Below, one piece after another: positions 52,403-60,890 of a DNA stretch of 64,000 bases. This stretch comes from Thermovenabulum sp049701175 (GTDB lineage: Bacteria; Bacillota; Thermosediminibacteria; Thermosediminibacterales; Thermosediminibacteraceae): positions 62,001-126,000 of the forward strand of contig NZ_JBNATW010000001.1 of assembly GCF_049701175.1 (NCBI RefSeq). The letters are read 5' to 3'. The position numbers and the translations under genes are program-made. The notes under the pieces were generated by a model. The model had not been told where the DNA came from. It saw nothing but the letters and a program-made list of their open reading frames with translations, and made no database searches. Within the stretch, counting starts at the first letter, position 1; every line of letters begins with the position of its first letter.

Positions 52403-53473
52403 TCATTGTTTCTTCGCATCTTCAATTGCCTTTAATAATTCATCCACGATTTCATTGCCCACATCCTTGCGGACCATATCCGCAACTTTGTTTGCTGCTT
52501 CCTTCATCTTGTCCTTTACATCCTGGGATAATTCGATAACCTGCATACCCTTTTCCTTGAGGACGGAAAGCATCTGATCGTTTTGTACTTTTGCCTGATT
52601 GAATAGGTACTCGCTCACTTCGTTCATGCTATCGTCTATTATCTTTTTGTAATCATCCGGCATGCTGTCGTACAGATTCTTGTTCATAACTACAGTATGA
52701 ATAAATGCAATGTGGTGTGTGTGGTTTATGTATTTTTGTACTTCATAAAATTTGCTTGCCATTATTACATCATAGGGGTTTTCCTGGGCATCTACTGTAC
52801 CCTGCTGCAGTGCTATATAAAGTTCGTTGAAGTTGAGTGGTGTAGGGTTGGCTCCGAGCGCTTTCCAGAATTCCATATGATACTTATTTTCCATTGTCCT
52901 AATTTTAATACCCTTAAAATCATTTATGTTATTTATAGCCTTATTAGCCGTCATCTCGCGGTAGCTGATAGGTACCATCAAAAGCAGCTTAAATCCGGCT
53001 TTTTCGTATTCTTGAGCCAATTTTTGCCTGAATTCTCCCGAAAGGACTTTTTTCGCTACATCAAGGTTGTCGAAAAGCATAGGTATATCGAAAATTGCGA
53101 GTTTGGGCACGAAATTTACCGCTGGAGCAGTGGTCAAGGATACCATCGCTATATTCCCTGCCTGGCAGCTTTCAAGGGTTTCCCTATCCCCGCCCAGCTG
53201 GCTGTCTAAGTATAGTTCAACCTTTATTTTCCCGTTGGACTTTTGTTCGATAAGGTCTTTCATCATCTTGGTAGCTTTTGCCCTCGGAGTATCTGCATTC
53301 AACGCATAGGCACCGGCTATTTGCAAGGTATATTCGGGTCCGCTCGCATTATTGTTTTGCTGTTGTTGCTGCTGTGAAGGCGTATTGGCATTATTTTTGC
53401 TACTGCAGGCAGCTACATTCATCGCTATTAACAGGATAACGAGAATCAATGAGAGGATTTTCATTTTTTTCAT
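52403..53473 (-). CDS. TRAP transporter solute-binding lipoprotein (DctP family)
   Basis: A 356-residue extracytoplasmic binding protein of the DctP/TAXI-like TRAP family. The signal peptide ends at lipobox AAC (Cys23), so it is membrane-anchored as expected without an outer membrane. A run of six Gln and Asn residues forms the linker. Typical segments are MLFDNLDVAKKVLSGEF, ALGANPTPLNFNELYIALQ and GTVDAQENPYDVI; the arginine in KGIKIRTME should bind the carboxylate of the ligand. The ligand is therefore probably an organic acid. GGAGGTC precedes the ATG. Confidence 0.94.
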   Translation of the reverse strand: MKKMKILSLILVILLIAMNVAACSSKNNANTPSQQQQQQNNNASGPEYTLQIAGAYALNADTPRAKATKMMKDLIEQKSNGKIKVELYLDSQLGGDRETLESCQAGNIAMVSLTTAPAVNFVPKLAIFDIPMLFDNLDVAKKVLSGEFRQKLAQEYEKAGFKLLLMVPISYREMTANKAINNINDFKGIKIRTMENKYHMEFWKALGANPTPLNFNELYIALQQGTVDAQENPYDVIMASKFYEVQKYINHTHHIAFIHTVVMNKNLYDSMPDDYKKIIDDSMNEVSEYLFNQAKVQNDQMLSVLKEKGMQVIELSQDVKDKMKEAANKVADMVRKDVGNEIVDELLKAIEDAKKQ

Positions 53474-53601
53474 CTACAATGACCTCCTTAAAATTTTATT
53501 AAGGGTTTTCAGGGTTTACTTTTAAAATATTTCCCCTAAAGGCTCCTGATTCTTTGCTTCATATCCCACCTCCCGATAACATACAATATTAATTTAAATA
53601 A

Positions 53602-54894
53602 CTATTTAATCAAAATTAGGCTCAATGCTGGGAAATAGGTAATGATGAACAGCGCTATGGCAAAGGAGATTATAAAGGGTATAGCCTTTATTCCTATTTT
53701 CATTACTTCTTCCTTTACGAGAGGAGAAGCCACGAAAAGGTTTACACCAAATGGCGGTGTTACCATACCTACGGCAAGGTTTACCACCATTATAACTCCA
53801 AGGTGAATGGGATCTATTCCCATTGCAACAGCCGAGGGCAATAGCATAGGGGCAAGAATGGCAATTACTGGACCCACATCCATGAACATACCCAAAATCA
53901 GGAGGATGATATTAAGCACAAACAAGAAAATAATCCAGTTGTTGGCAAAATTTGCTACTATGAAATCCCTGAGCGCTACCGGAGCCTGCAGTAATGCAAG
54001 GACTCGCCCGAATACTATTGCCAGCGAGAGCAGTACCACTATAGGTGCGTAGGATTTCACCGAGCCTATCAGTATATCCAGAATATTCCTCACGCTCAAT
54101 GTTTTATATACGAACAGGCACACCAGGATGGAATAAAACACCGAAATCACTGCAGCTTCCGTGGGGGTAACCACACCGCTGTATATTCCTCCGAGGATAA
54201 TCACCGGAGTAAGAAGAGCCCAGAAGCTTTCCATAAAAACTTTTATAAATCCTTTTTCCCTTAATGACCTGTACCTATTTAGTATTTTTTCCTTGTCCTC
54301 CCCGTATTTCTTAGCGTAGATATATGCATAAACCATAAGGGAAAGGCCTATTAAGATTCCCGGGAAAATACCCGCAATAAATAAGCTACCTATGGATACC
54401 CCCGTTACCACACCGTAGGTGACGAAAGGTATGCTGGGAGGTATTATAACACCCAATCCTCCCGCGGTAGCTACGAGGGCAGCACAGTAAACCTTATCGT
54501 AACCTAAGGACACCAAAAAGGGTATAGCCATACCACCCACCGCCGCGGTGGTCGCAACACCAGAACCGGAAATCGCACCGTAAAACAATGCAGTGATAAT
54601 TGCGGCAATGGGCATACCCGCAGTTTTGTTTCCTACAAAATACGCAAAAAAGTTAAACAATTTTTCCGAGATTTTGCCTTTGGTCATAATATCTCCCGAA
54701 AGAATGAACAGGGGAATGGCAAGAATGGGCGTGCTATCCAATGCGCTTACCATATTGCGAATGACAAATTGTATATTCCCTGCAAAATGGGGATTTAAAA
54801 AGCCTGGATAAATGGTTGCCAAACCGAGGGAAACAGCTATCGGTATGCTCATTAGGAGTCCGAGCAATAATATTACAAACATTTGAATTGCCAT
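53602..54894 (-). CDS. TRAP transporter large permease (DctM family)
   Basis: A 430-residue membrane protein with about twelve helices, the Na+-coupled transport subunit. Family segments include AIPLFILSGDIMTKG, GSGVATTAAVGGMAIPFL, GGLGVIIPPSIPFVTYGV and VGMVTPPFGVNLFVA. GGAGGTAAA precedes the ATG. It lies between dctQ and dctP. Confidence 0.95.
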   Translation of the reverse strand: MAIQMFVILLLGLLMSIPIAVSLGLATIYPGFLNPHFAGNIQFVIRNMVSALDSTPILAIPLFILSGDIMTKGKISEKLFNFFAYFVGNKTAGMPIAAIITALFYGAISGSGVATTAAVGGMAIPFLVSLGYDKVYCAALVATAGGLGVIIPPSIPFVTYGVVTGVSIGSLFIAGIFPGILIGLSLMVYAYIYAKKYGEDKEKILNRYRSLREKGFIKVFMESFWALLTPVIILGGIYSGVVTPTEAAVISVFYSILVCLFVYKTLSVRNILDILIGSVKSYAPIVVLLSLAIVFGRVLALLQAPVALRDFIVANFANNWIIFLFVLNIILLILGMFMDVGPVIAILAPMLLPSAVAMGIDPIHLGVIMVVNLAVGMVTPPFGVNLFVASPLVKEEVMKIGIKAIPFIISFAIALFIITYFPALSLILIK

Positions 54895-54930
54895 AAATTT
54901 TTACCTCCATTTTCCACAATGTAAAACACC

Positions 54931-55410
54931 TTATTTTCCCCATAGCTCCTTAAAGATTCCCAACGCACTTTGGATCGACCTTACGATAGCCAGGAAAAAG
55001 CCTATGCTGGTGGAACTGTAAATAATGTACATAGGGATACCCATCGCTGGACTTATCTGCTTGCTTAAATATATTCTGTTAACCGCAGGAAGCGAATTAA
55101 CGAATAAATAGATAAAAAATATCGTAATAGTTAAGGCTACTAAGATTTTTACTATCTTTTTAATCCCCTTCGGTAGTATTTCAACGAAAGTATCGACCTT
55201 TAATATGGTTCTTTTCTTTATGGTATAACCTATGCTCAAAAAGGCAGACCATACGAAAGCGTATCTGGAAAGCTCTTCCGCCCAGGAAAGCGACGAATTA
55301 AAAACGTACCGCATAATTACCTGAAGCATCATAACGCAGGAGATGAGGGCAAGCAACATACTTAAAACGTATTCTTCGAAATGCTCATCCAACCATTTTA
55401 AAATTTTCAT
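54931..55410 (-). CDS. TRAP transporter small permease (DctQ family)
   Basis: A 159-residue four-helix membrane protein. The start is the ATG at 55410 after GAGAGGTG. The segment VIMRYVFNSSLSWAEELSRYAFVW is represented by MRYVFNSSLSWAEELSRY, the hallmark of DctQ. It is the first TRAP gene, 36 bp before dctM. Confidence 0.93.
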   Translation of the reverse strand: MKILKWLDEHFEEYVLSMLLALISCVMMLQVIMRYVFNSSLSWAEELSRYAFVWSAFLSIGYTIKKRTILKVDTFVEILPKGIKKIVKILVALTITIFFIYLFVNSLPAVNRIYLSKQISPAMGIPMYIIYSSTSIGFFLAIVRSIQSALGIFKELWGK

Positions 55411-55548
55411 TTTGTGCACCTCTCAGATTAAAAAATTCGTAAAAATTTAACATACCTTAAATTTAATTTAATTGGTATATTATATAAGTGCCGTTATTTT
55501 CTGATATTTTAATAAATTCCTTTCCCCCGGATGATAAATTTTTTATAT

Positions 55549-55575
55549 CGGTGCGGTAAAATTTTTACCGCACCG
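55549..55575. other. Hairpin between cupin gene and TRAP genes, without U-tract
   Basis: CGGTGCGGTAAA and TTTACCGCACCG arms form a very stable stem 14 bp after the cupin stop. The minus strand continues with ATATAAAAAATTT, so there is no canonical U-tract. The 179-bp gap otherwise is AT-rich. Confidence 0.8.
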
Positions 55576-55589
55576 GCAGGTTAATGTTC

Positions 55590-55949
55590 TTACTTCCTAT
55601 GGCTTTCAAGCTGAGGCGAATAAATCCATATAAATTTTAGCGGCTCATCCCCCGTATTTACTATGGAATGGTATTCACCGGGGGGATTGTAGATGCAAAC
55701 ACCGGGTTCTATGGGAATTTCTTTGTCTTTTGTAATGAACTTCCCCTTTCCCTGGAAAAAGTACATCACCTCTTCCTCGTTTTCATGCTTGTGCTCCGGA
55801 ACCATGCTGCCCACATAGGTTTCGTTTATTCCTACTGCCAAGTTTTTAGACCCTACCGTCTTTTCCGACACCAGAATCCAGGAAGTCCTCGCCGGCTCCC
55901 TGTACTCCCCTTTCACATCTTTAATGTGTACAGCTTTTGTTTCAGACAT
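55590..55949 (-). CDS. Small cupin-domain protein
   Basis: A 119-residue single-domain cupin. The first motif PEHKHENEEEVMYFFQGKG provides the H-x-H...E set, and the second, PPGEYHSIVNTG, the last histidine. Such proteins bind a divalent metal and a small carboxylate or sugar and act as isomerases, oxygenases or sensors. It lies between the AOR and TRAP genes, so it probably handles the transported substrate. AAGGAG precedes the ATG. Confidence 0.88.
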   Translation of the reverse strand: MSETKAVHIKDVKGEYREPARTSWILVSEKTVGSKNLAVGINETYVGSMVPEHKHENEEEVMYFFQGKGKFITKDKEIPIEPGVCIYNPPGEYHSIVNTGDEPLKFIWIYSPQLESHRK

Positions 55950-56007
55950 TTTATTTCTCCTTTCTTTTTTAAATTTTTATTTATAACAATTTATATCAGT
56001 AATTTTA

Positions 56008-57738
56008 TTAAAAAGTTTCCGGATCCATCTCTATATCCCAGATGCTTTCCAATTCCTCCTGGGGTATATCGAAAACCGCATTGGTTGGAGGTAGCGGTTC
56101 CTCCCTCATAAATTCGGGCATCCTTTTAATTTTCTCTGATACCCCTGCAAACTCGTTAAACTTCCTTTCGGTTTCAAGTACCCTCACGCCTATTTTCTTT
56201 ATCTCTTTAAAACTCAAATCCCATCCGTACCTTCCTTTGAATAAATCGCTCAAGAGCTGTCTATTTTTGATAAAGGCGGGTCTTATGAACAGGCACACTC
56301 CCATGGAATCAATTAAAGCTGCGCGAATTTGAAGCTGTCTAGAAATGTAAACCTGTTTTTCCTTTGATAATGGATTATGCGTTCTTATTGTCTCGAAAGC
56401 ATTTCCTGCGGTATGATCGGCACCCATAGTAGAGGTGGAGTATAATACACCGTTGCCCTTCAAAGCCCTTGGATCGTAAGCAGGAATCGCCTGCCCTTTT
56501 ATTACCGGTACCCTTCTTACCCCAAACGCCTGTCCGGTAAATGCAGCACCGTTTCCTATAATCCTTCCTAAGTATGTACCCTCTCCTATCTGACGTATAA
56601 TATCCTTTGCCCCTTCAGCATCTCCGAATTTTAACACACCCGCTTCCATCGCCACTCCGATGGCAGCCCCACACTCAATGGTATCCACTCCCACTTGATT
56701 GCATAAATTATTTAACTCCGCTACATCGTCCAAATCTCCTATGCCGCAATTCGGACCTAACAATACCACACTTTCGTATTGTAAGGATGCGACGATTTTC
56801 TTTCCTTCCTTATCCGGAAGCACATTGCTGCACATTATGGTACAACCCGGTACGCAGGGTGTTCCTGATTTTCCGCACCCCCCCCGCTCCTTTATCACTT
56901 CTGCTACTCTTGGACCTGTAAGATTTCCCGCTAATTCAAATTGACCTGAGCTAAAATTCCTTGTAGGTAAAAGCCCCACTTGATTAGCCATTTCAAGAAT
57001 ATCCAGCGTGCCGTACTTTCTGCGGTTCTGGCTCTTTGGGTCTTCCTGAAGTATTTTTACGACCTCTCTTACAGTCGAGCTTAACAATTCCGGATCAAAA
57101 TAATCCGGTTCGACAGGTTTTGAATCATCTATTACAATTGCCTTAATACCTTTTGCTCCCATTACTGCACCCAATCCACCTCGGGCCGCATACCTTACCT
57201 GTTCACCCCTATCGTCGGTCAATGCAATGCCGGCACCGTACATTTTCATCTCGCCGGCAGGTCCTATGCAGATAAAACCCTTCCTATCGCCAAATTCCCT
57301 TCTCAAATCCTCAAAGGTTTCATCCACCAACTTACCCTTTAAATAGGGGGCATTTATGAGCTTTACCTCATCTGAACTTATGTACAATACCCTGGTTTCA
57401 TCTTTTTCGGGGATGTCTTCAAGTATTATGGCTTTTACACCTATTTTTGCCAGTCTCTTGCCCGCATTTCCTCCCACATTGCATTCCTTTACTCCACCCG
57501 TTAATGGGCTTTTTCCACCAATGGAAAGCCTTCCGCCCGTGCTAATATTGGTATCGGCAAAATAACCCATTGAAATAATAAGCTTATTATACCTTCCTAA
57601 TGGTTCACACGTAGGAGGAACTTCATCCAAAAGGGTTTTTGCAATAAAGTACCTTCCGGCGTATTTTAAATCCTCCTTTGTAGGAGAAGTGCGAACAATT
57701 TCGCCTGTCCTAGTATTGACCCTGATAATTGTTTTCAC
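56008..57738 (-). CDS. Aldehyde ferredoxin oxidoreductase family protein (W/Mo enzyme)
   Basis: A 576-residue tungsto- or molybdopterin enzyme that oxidises aldehydes to acids with ferredoxin as electron acceptor. The N-terminal pterin-binding domain shows STGGRLSIGGKSPLTGGV and ARGGLGAVMGAKGIKAIV. Cluster cysteines are likely Cys295, Cys299 and Cys303 (C-x3-C-x3-C; P. furiosus AOR has C-x2-C-x3-C), with the fourth at Cys482 in DSMGVCLF. The GTG start follows GAGGAGGT. The spacing and divergence suggest an uncharacterised AOR subfamily. It follows the Ldh-type dehydrogenase by 21 bp. Confidence 0.93.
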   Translation of the reverse strand: MKTIIRVNTRTGEIVRTSPTKEDLKYAGRYFIAKTLLDEVPPTCEPLGRYNKLIISMGYFADTNISTGGRLSIGGKSPLTGGVKECNVGGNAGKRLAKIGVKAIILEDIPEKDETRVLYISSDEVKLINAPYLKGKLVDETFEDLRREFGDRKGFICIGPAGEMKMYGAGIALTDDRGEQVRYAARGGLGAVMGAKGIKAIVIDDSKPVEPDYFDPELLSSTVREVVKILQEDPKSQNRRKYGTLDILEMANQVGLLPTRNFSSGQFELAGNLTGPRVAEVIKERGGCGKSGTPCVPGCTIMCSNVLPDKEGKKIVASLQYESVVLLGPNCGIGDLDDVAELNNLCNQVGVDTIECGAAIGVAMEAGVLKFGDAEGAKDIIRQIGEGTYLGRIIGNGAAFTGQAFGVRRVPVIKGQAIPAYDPRALKGNGVLYSTSTMGADHTAGNAFETIRTHNPLSKEKQVYISRQLQIRAALIDSMGVCLFIRPAFIKNRQLLSDLFKGRYGWDLSFKEIKKIGVRVLETERKFNEFAGVSEKIKRMPEFMREEPLPPTNAVFDIPQEELESIWDIEMDPETF

Positions 57739-57759
57739 CTTACTACCTCCTCTTAATTA

Positions 57760-58803
57760 TTAATCAGAAATTAATCTTAAATCCGAACCGACTTTTTGCA
57801 GTAATTCATTTATGCTCAAAGCCAGCTTATCATCTATTTCAATTCCTTCTTCTATGCTCTTCTGTTCTTTTCTATACTCTATTTCCCCCGGTATGAGTAT
57901 TTCTTCCACACCTTCAGCCTTTTTTAAAGCTTTTACAGTATTAAAATAATTGCTCATTAGTTCTTTAAAACTTTCAAGATCTACAAAGTGAGCCACATCA
58001 ATCATTATACAGGAAGCCCCTACTCTCGTCGGACCTTCGAGTATGTGAAAGGATTTTAACTGATTGCCGAATCCCGAACCCGATAATACTCCCGAAATTA
58101 TATCGACAGCCATAGCCAATGCGGAACCCTTTGGACCTCCAATAGGCATTAATGTGCCTTCCAAAGCTTTTTTCGGATCCGTAGTAGGTTTTCCATCAGC
58201 ATCAAGCGCCCAGTTTTCAGGAATATTAATACCCTTCCTTAATGCCTCTCTTATTTTACCCCTTGCTACTACGCTCGTAGCCATATCAGCAGTAAAATTC
58301 ACTTTCTTAGCCGGAATTGATATGGCAATGGGATTCGTTCCTAAGAATTTTTCCGCCGCTCCCCAGGGGGCCATTGCCGGTGCTGCATTACAGGACATTA
58401 TGGCAATCATCCCCCGCTCTGCCGCATACTGGGTATAGCATCCCAAACAGCCCACGTTGTTGGTATTGCAAATTAAAGCCATCCCGATACCGTATTTTTT
58501 TGCTTTTTCTATTGCTATTTTTAACGCTAAATGGCCTGCTACCATCCCTATTCCATCCATGCCATCAATTATTACTGTTGCATCTTTATCGGAAATAATT
58601 TTTGTGGTAGTAGGAACTTTTAATTGTCCACCTTCAACCCGCATTGAAATAACCTTTAAAAGATATGTACCGTGTGTAGACACCCCTCTCATGTCTGCCC
58701 TTACCAAAATCTCTGATATTTTACAGGCGTTTTCCTCGGTCTCTCCTAAACCTACCAGAATTTCTTTAGCAGCATTTTTAAGTACTTCGACTGGTATTTT
58801 CAT
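57760..58803 (-). CDS. Ldh2-family malate/lactate-type dehydrogenase
   Basis: A 347-residue NAD(P)-dependent oxidoreductase of the L-sulfolactate / malate / ureidoglycolate / 2,3-diketogulonate family, unrelated to Rossmann LDH. The catalytic His44 lies in RGVSTHGTY, and the family core APAMAPWGAAEKFLGTNPIA is present. It would interconvert a 2-hydroxy acid and a 2-oxo acid. It is flanked by the RraA-family and AOR genes, which fits a 2-oxo-acid intermediate. Confidence 0.92.
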   Translation of the reverse strand: MKIPVEVLKNAAKEILVGLGETEENACKISEILVRADMRGVSTHGTYLLKVISMRVEGGQLKVPTTTKIISDKDATVIIDGMDGIGMVAGHLALKIAIEKAKKYGIGMALICNTNNVGCLGCYTQYAAERGMIAIMSCNAAPAMAPWGAAEKFLGTNPIAISIPAKKVNFTADMATSVVARGKIREALRKGINIPENWALDADGKPTTDPKKALEGTLMPIGGPKGSALAMAVDIISGVLSGSGFGNQLKSFHILEGPTRVGASCIMIDVAHFVDLESFKELMSNYFNTVKALKKAEGVEEILIPGEIEYRKEQKSIEEGIEIDDKLALSINELLQKVGSDLRLISD

Positions 58804-58871
58804 AATTAACTTTCTCCCTTCATCTTCTTAAAATTATTTTTAAAAAATTTTTCATTGTTTTCCTAGAATAT

Positions 58872-58898
58872 TTGGGATTATTCTTCTACTAATCCCAA
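58872..58898. other. Hairpin spanning the stop codon of the RraA-family gene
   Basis: TTGGGATTA (58872-58880) pairs with TAATCCCAA (58890-58898). The stem includes the 3' end of the gene. No U-tract follows on the minus strand. Confidence 0.6.
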
Positions 58899-59549
58899 TT
58901 TTGCAAAAACTTCAGTTAGATTATTGTATTCTACGCTGGATATCCCTGAACTTAATGCCACCTTCTTTTTTTCCTCATCTTCAACCCTCTTTAATGCCTT
59001 CTTCAAAACCTCTTCGCATTCCTCCCTTTTCACTGCAACGATGCCGTCATCATCTCCCAAAATTAAATCCCCCGGTTCCACGATAATACCGCCAAAAACC
59101 ACAGGATAATTTATAAGGCCCAGGGAATTTTTGGATGTTCCCCTTATTGCAAACCCTCTGCAGAACACCGGGAATCCCATTTCGATAATTTCAGCGGAAT
59201 CCCTTATGCAACCGTCTATGGCAAGTCCACCTATTTTTCTTGCCATTGCCGATACGGTCATTAAACCGCCCCAATAGCCGTATTCGTAAGCTTCGTTTGT
59301 AGTGGCAACTATTACATCTCCCTCTTTTGCGATTTCTAATGCTTTGTGAAGCATCAAATTGTCTCCAGGCATACATTGGACAGTGAATGCAGGTCCGCAT
59401 ATCTTCATTCCCTTATTTATGGGTTTAATAAAATAAGAAACTGCCCCTTTACGACCGGATGCTTCATGTACCGTTGCTGAAGAAAGTTTACTAAAAGCTT
59501 CAATTATTTCCTTTTCAGGTCTTTTAAAATTTTTTATTACGTGCACCAC
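58878..59549 (-). CDS. RraA family protein (possible 2-oxo-acid aldolase or decarboxylase)
   Basis: A 223-residue protein of the RraA / HMG-CHA aldolase family. Typical motifs are GYWGGLMTVSAMARKIGG and DGCIRDSAEI, whose Arg-Asp pair forms the pyruvate/metal site of the aldolases. The presence of this site favours an aldolase or oxaloacetate-type decarboxylase over the RNase E inhibitor function. GGAGG precedes the GTG start. It lies just before the Ldh2-type dehydrogenase gene. Confidence 0.9.
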   Translation of the reverse strand: MVHVIKNFKRPEKEIIEAFSKLSSATVHEASGRKGAVSYFIKPINKGMKICGPAFTVQCMPGDNLMLHKALEIAKEGDVIVATTNEAYEYGYWGGLMTVSAMARKIGGLAIDGCIRDSAEIIEMGFPVFCRGFAIRGTSKNSLGLINYPVVFGGIIVEPGDLILGDDDGIVAVKREECEEVLKKALKRVEDEEKKKVALSSGISSVEYNNLTEVFAKLGLVEE

Positions 59550-59589
59550 ATTAATTTACCTCCTGTTAAATCTATTAATAATTTTTTTA

Positions 59590-59808
59590 CTAACCGCCGA
59601 AAGGAATAATATAAAAGTGTACTTCGTCTTCATTTTTTATCAAATCATCTTTATCCAGCTTAGAATGGTTTCTTATGAAAATTACATGTTCTTTTAAATT
59701 TTCCGGTATTTTTAAGAATTCTATTATATATTCTAATTTTTCAGTATCTTCTATATTTATTTCTCGTGAATAATTTTCCAACATTCCATGCCCGATAAAT
59801 AAAGCCAT
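59590..59808 (-). CDS. MoaD/ThiS-like ubiquitin-fold protein
   Basis: A 72-residue beta-grasp protein that ends in Gly-Gly (HFYIIPFGG), the C-terminus required for adenylation and thiocarboxylate formation in MoaD and ThiS sulfur carriers. TTGGAGG precedes the ATG. It is the first gene of the AOR-containing operon, so a role in pterin cofactor supply for the AOR is likely. A ThiS-type role is less likely, because the thiamine pathway here uses Thi4. Confidence 0.85.
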   Translation of the reverse strand: MALFIGHGMLENYSREINIEDTEKLEYIIEFLKIPENLKEHVIFIRNHSKLDKDDLIKNEDEVHFYIIPFGG

Positions 59809-59860
59809 GAGAAAACCTCCAAAATTAAATATCTTCGAATATTTTTAAATAATATATCAT

Positions 59861-59870
59861 TGATATATCA
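59861..59870 (-). promoter_or_regulatory. GntR-type operator upstream of the MoaD-AOR-TRAP operon
   Basis: TGATATATCA lies 53 bp upstream of the MoaD-like start codon and overlaps a second inverted half (ATATATCAT). Identical cores occur at 60619-60628 and 51200-51209. Confidence 0.65.
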
Positions 59871-59895
59871 GTTTGATTAAAAATTTTTAATATAT

Positions 59896-60528
59896 TTAAC
59901 TTACCCTTCTGAATCCATCTTTCACCCTTCGTTTAGCATTTTCTATATGCATGCTTAACACGTTAACCGCTTTTTCCAAGTCTTTATTCTCAATACACTT
60001 TATCAAACTTTCGTGTTCCTCCAGAGCCACACCGCTGTGCCTTTCCGCAATATTATTGGAGCAGATAAAATACTGTTCCCTTATATTTCTGTATAAATTG
60101 CTCAAATACTGATTATTATAAATGTCCAAAAATACCTCGTGGAATTTCTGATCGGCTTTTACGTAAGCATAGATATCTTTTTTTGCTAAGCAAATTTTTT
60201 GCTCTTCTAAATATTTTTTTAACAGTTCTATATGTTTTTCATTAATACTATTAAACACCTTTTTTAACACAAAAATTTCAATACATTCTCTTACTTCATA
60301 AATTTGAAGAATCTCATTTACATCAATGCAGGTAGTGAAAAATCCTACTTTCGGAACGAGTTCTAAAAAACCTTCTTTATGAAGTCTTAAGAAAGCTTCT
60401 CTCACCGGAGTATAACTCATATTTAATTCTTCAGCAACTTTCCTAATACTTAAATAACTTCCTTTCTTTGTATAAAGCAATCTTTCTTTTATTATGTTAT
60501 AAGCCTTTTCGCTCAATGTTTCTGCCAT
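59896..60528 (-). CDS. GntR-family transcriptional regulator (FadR subfamily, FCD domain)
   Basis: A 210-residue regulator. The winged helix (SIRKVAEELNMSYTPVREAFLRL) spans about residues 25-50. The all-helical FCD ligand domain follows, with metal-binding residues suggested by D-x3-H and H pairs (ADQKFHEVFLDIYNNQYL; HESLIKCIENKD; SMHIENAK). FCD regulators commonly sense 2-oxo acids or sugar acids. GGAGCAGG precedes the ATG. It is upstream of the catabolic cluster in the same direction and probably represses it and itself. Confidence 0.93.
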   Translation of the reverse strand: MAETLSEKAYNIIKERLLYTKKGSYLSIRKVAEELNMSYTPVREAFLRLHKEGFLELVPKVGFFTTCIDVNEILQIYEVRECIEIFVLKKVFNSINEKHIELLKKYLEEQKICLAKKDIYAYVKADQKFHEVFLDIYNNQYLSNLYRNIREQYFICSNNIAERHSGVALEEHESLIKCIENKDLEKAVNVLSMHIENAKRRVKDGFRRVS

Positions 60529-60617
60529 GTTCCCTGCTCCTTTATTTCATTATAATCATATAATTATATTTTATCTGTATTTCATTTATATTTTATTTTT
60601 ATATAAATGGTATATTT

Positions 60618-60629
60618 GTGATATATCAC
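60618..60629 (-). promoter_or_regulatory. GntR operator, perfect palindrome
   Basis: GTGATATATCAC is a perfect 12-base palindrome 90 bp upstream of the GntR start codon. It would permit autoregulation. Confidence 0.7.
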
Positions 60630-60798
60630 TACTAATTTTAATTTTAATTACTTTATACAAAATGTCAATAAGTTTAAATTTTAACAATATTATATTTTGT
60701 GGAATTCTGTTTAACCTTTTTTATTGAGTTTCTATTCTTCTTTCATATAATATTCGCTTCTTCATATTAAATTACTAAAAAATTTTTTCTTAAATCTA

Positions 60799-60828
60799 TT
60801 GACATTTTTATTAATAGGTTTGTATAAT
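60799..60828 (+). promoter_or_regulatory. Consensus sigma-A promoter
   Basis: TTGACA (60799-60804) and TATAAT (60823-60828) are 18 bp apart, 62 bp upstream of the FMN-protein start. Both hexamers are perfect. Confidence 0.88.
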
Positions 60829-60890
60829 TATGAATTAAATTATACTTGTATTTATGTATACTTACATACTTTATAAGGGGGTACATAAAA

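Larger units (their letters stand above)
60529..60890. other. Intergenic region between the GntR gene and the FMN protein gene
   Basis: A 362-bp AT-rich divergent gap. It contains the operator-like palindrome at 60618-60629 on the GntR side and a consensus promoter at 60799-60828 on the FMN-protein side. I see no RNA gene or further coding sequence. Confidence 0.7.

Noticed and set aside
53340..53375. A CTG/TTG microsatellite-like run
   Set aside because: It encodes the poly-Gln linker after the lipobox of the TRAP binding protein, a normal low-complexity tether.
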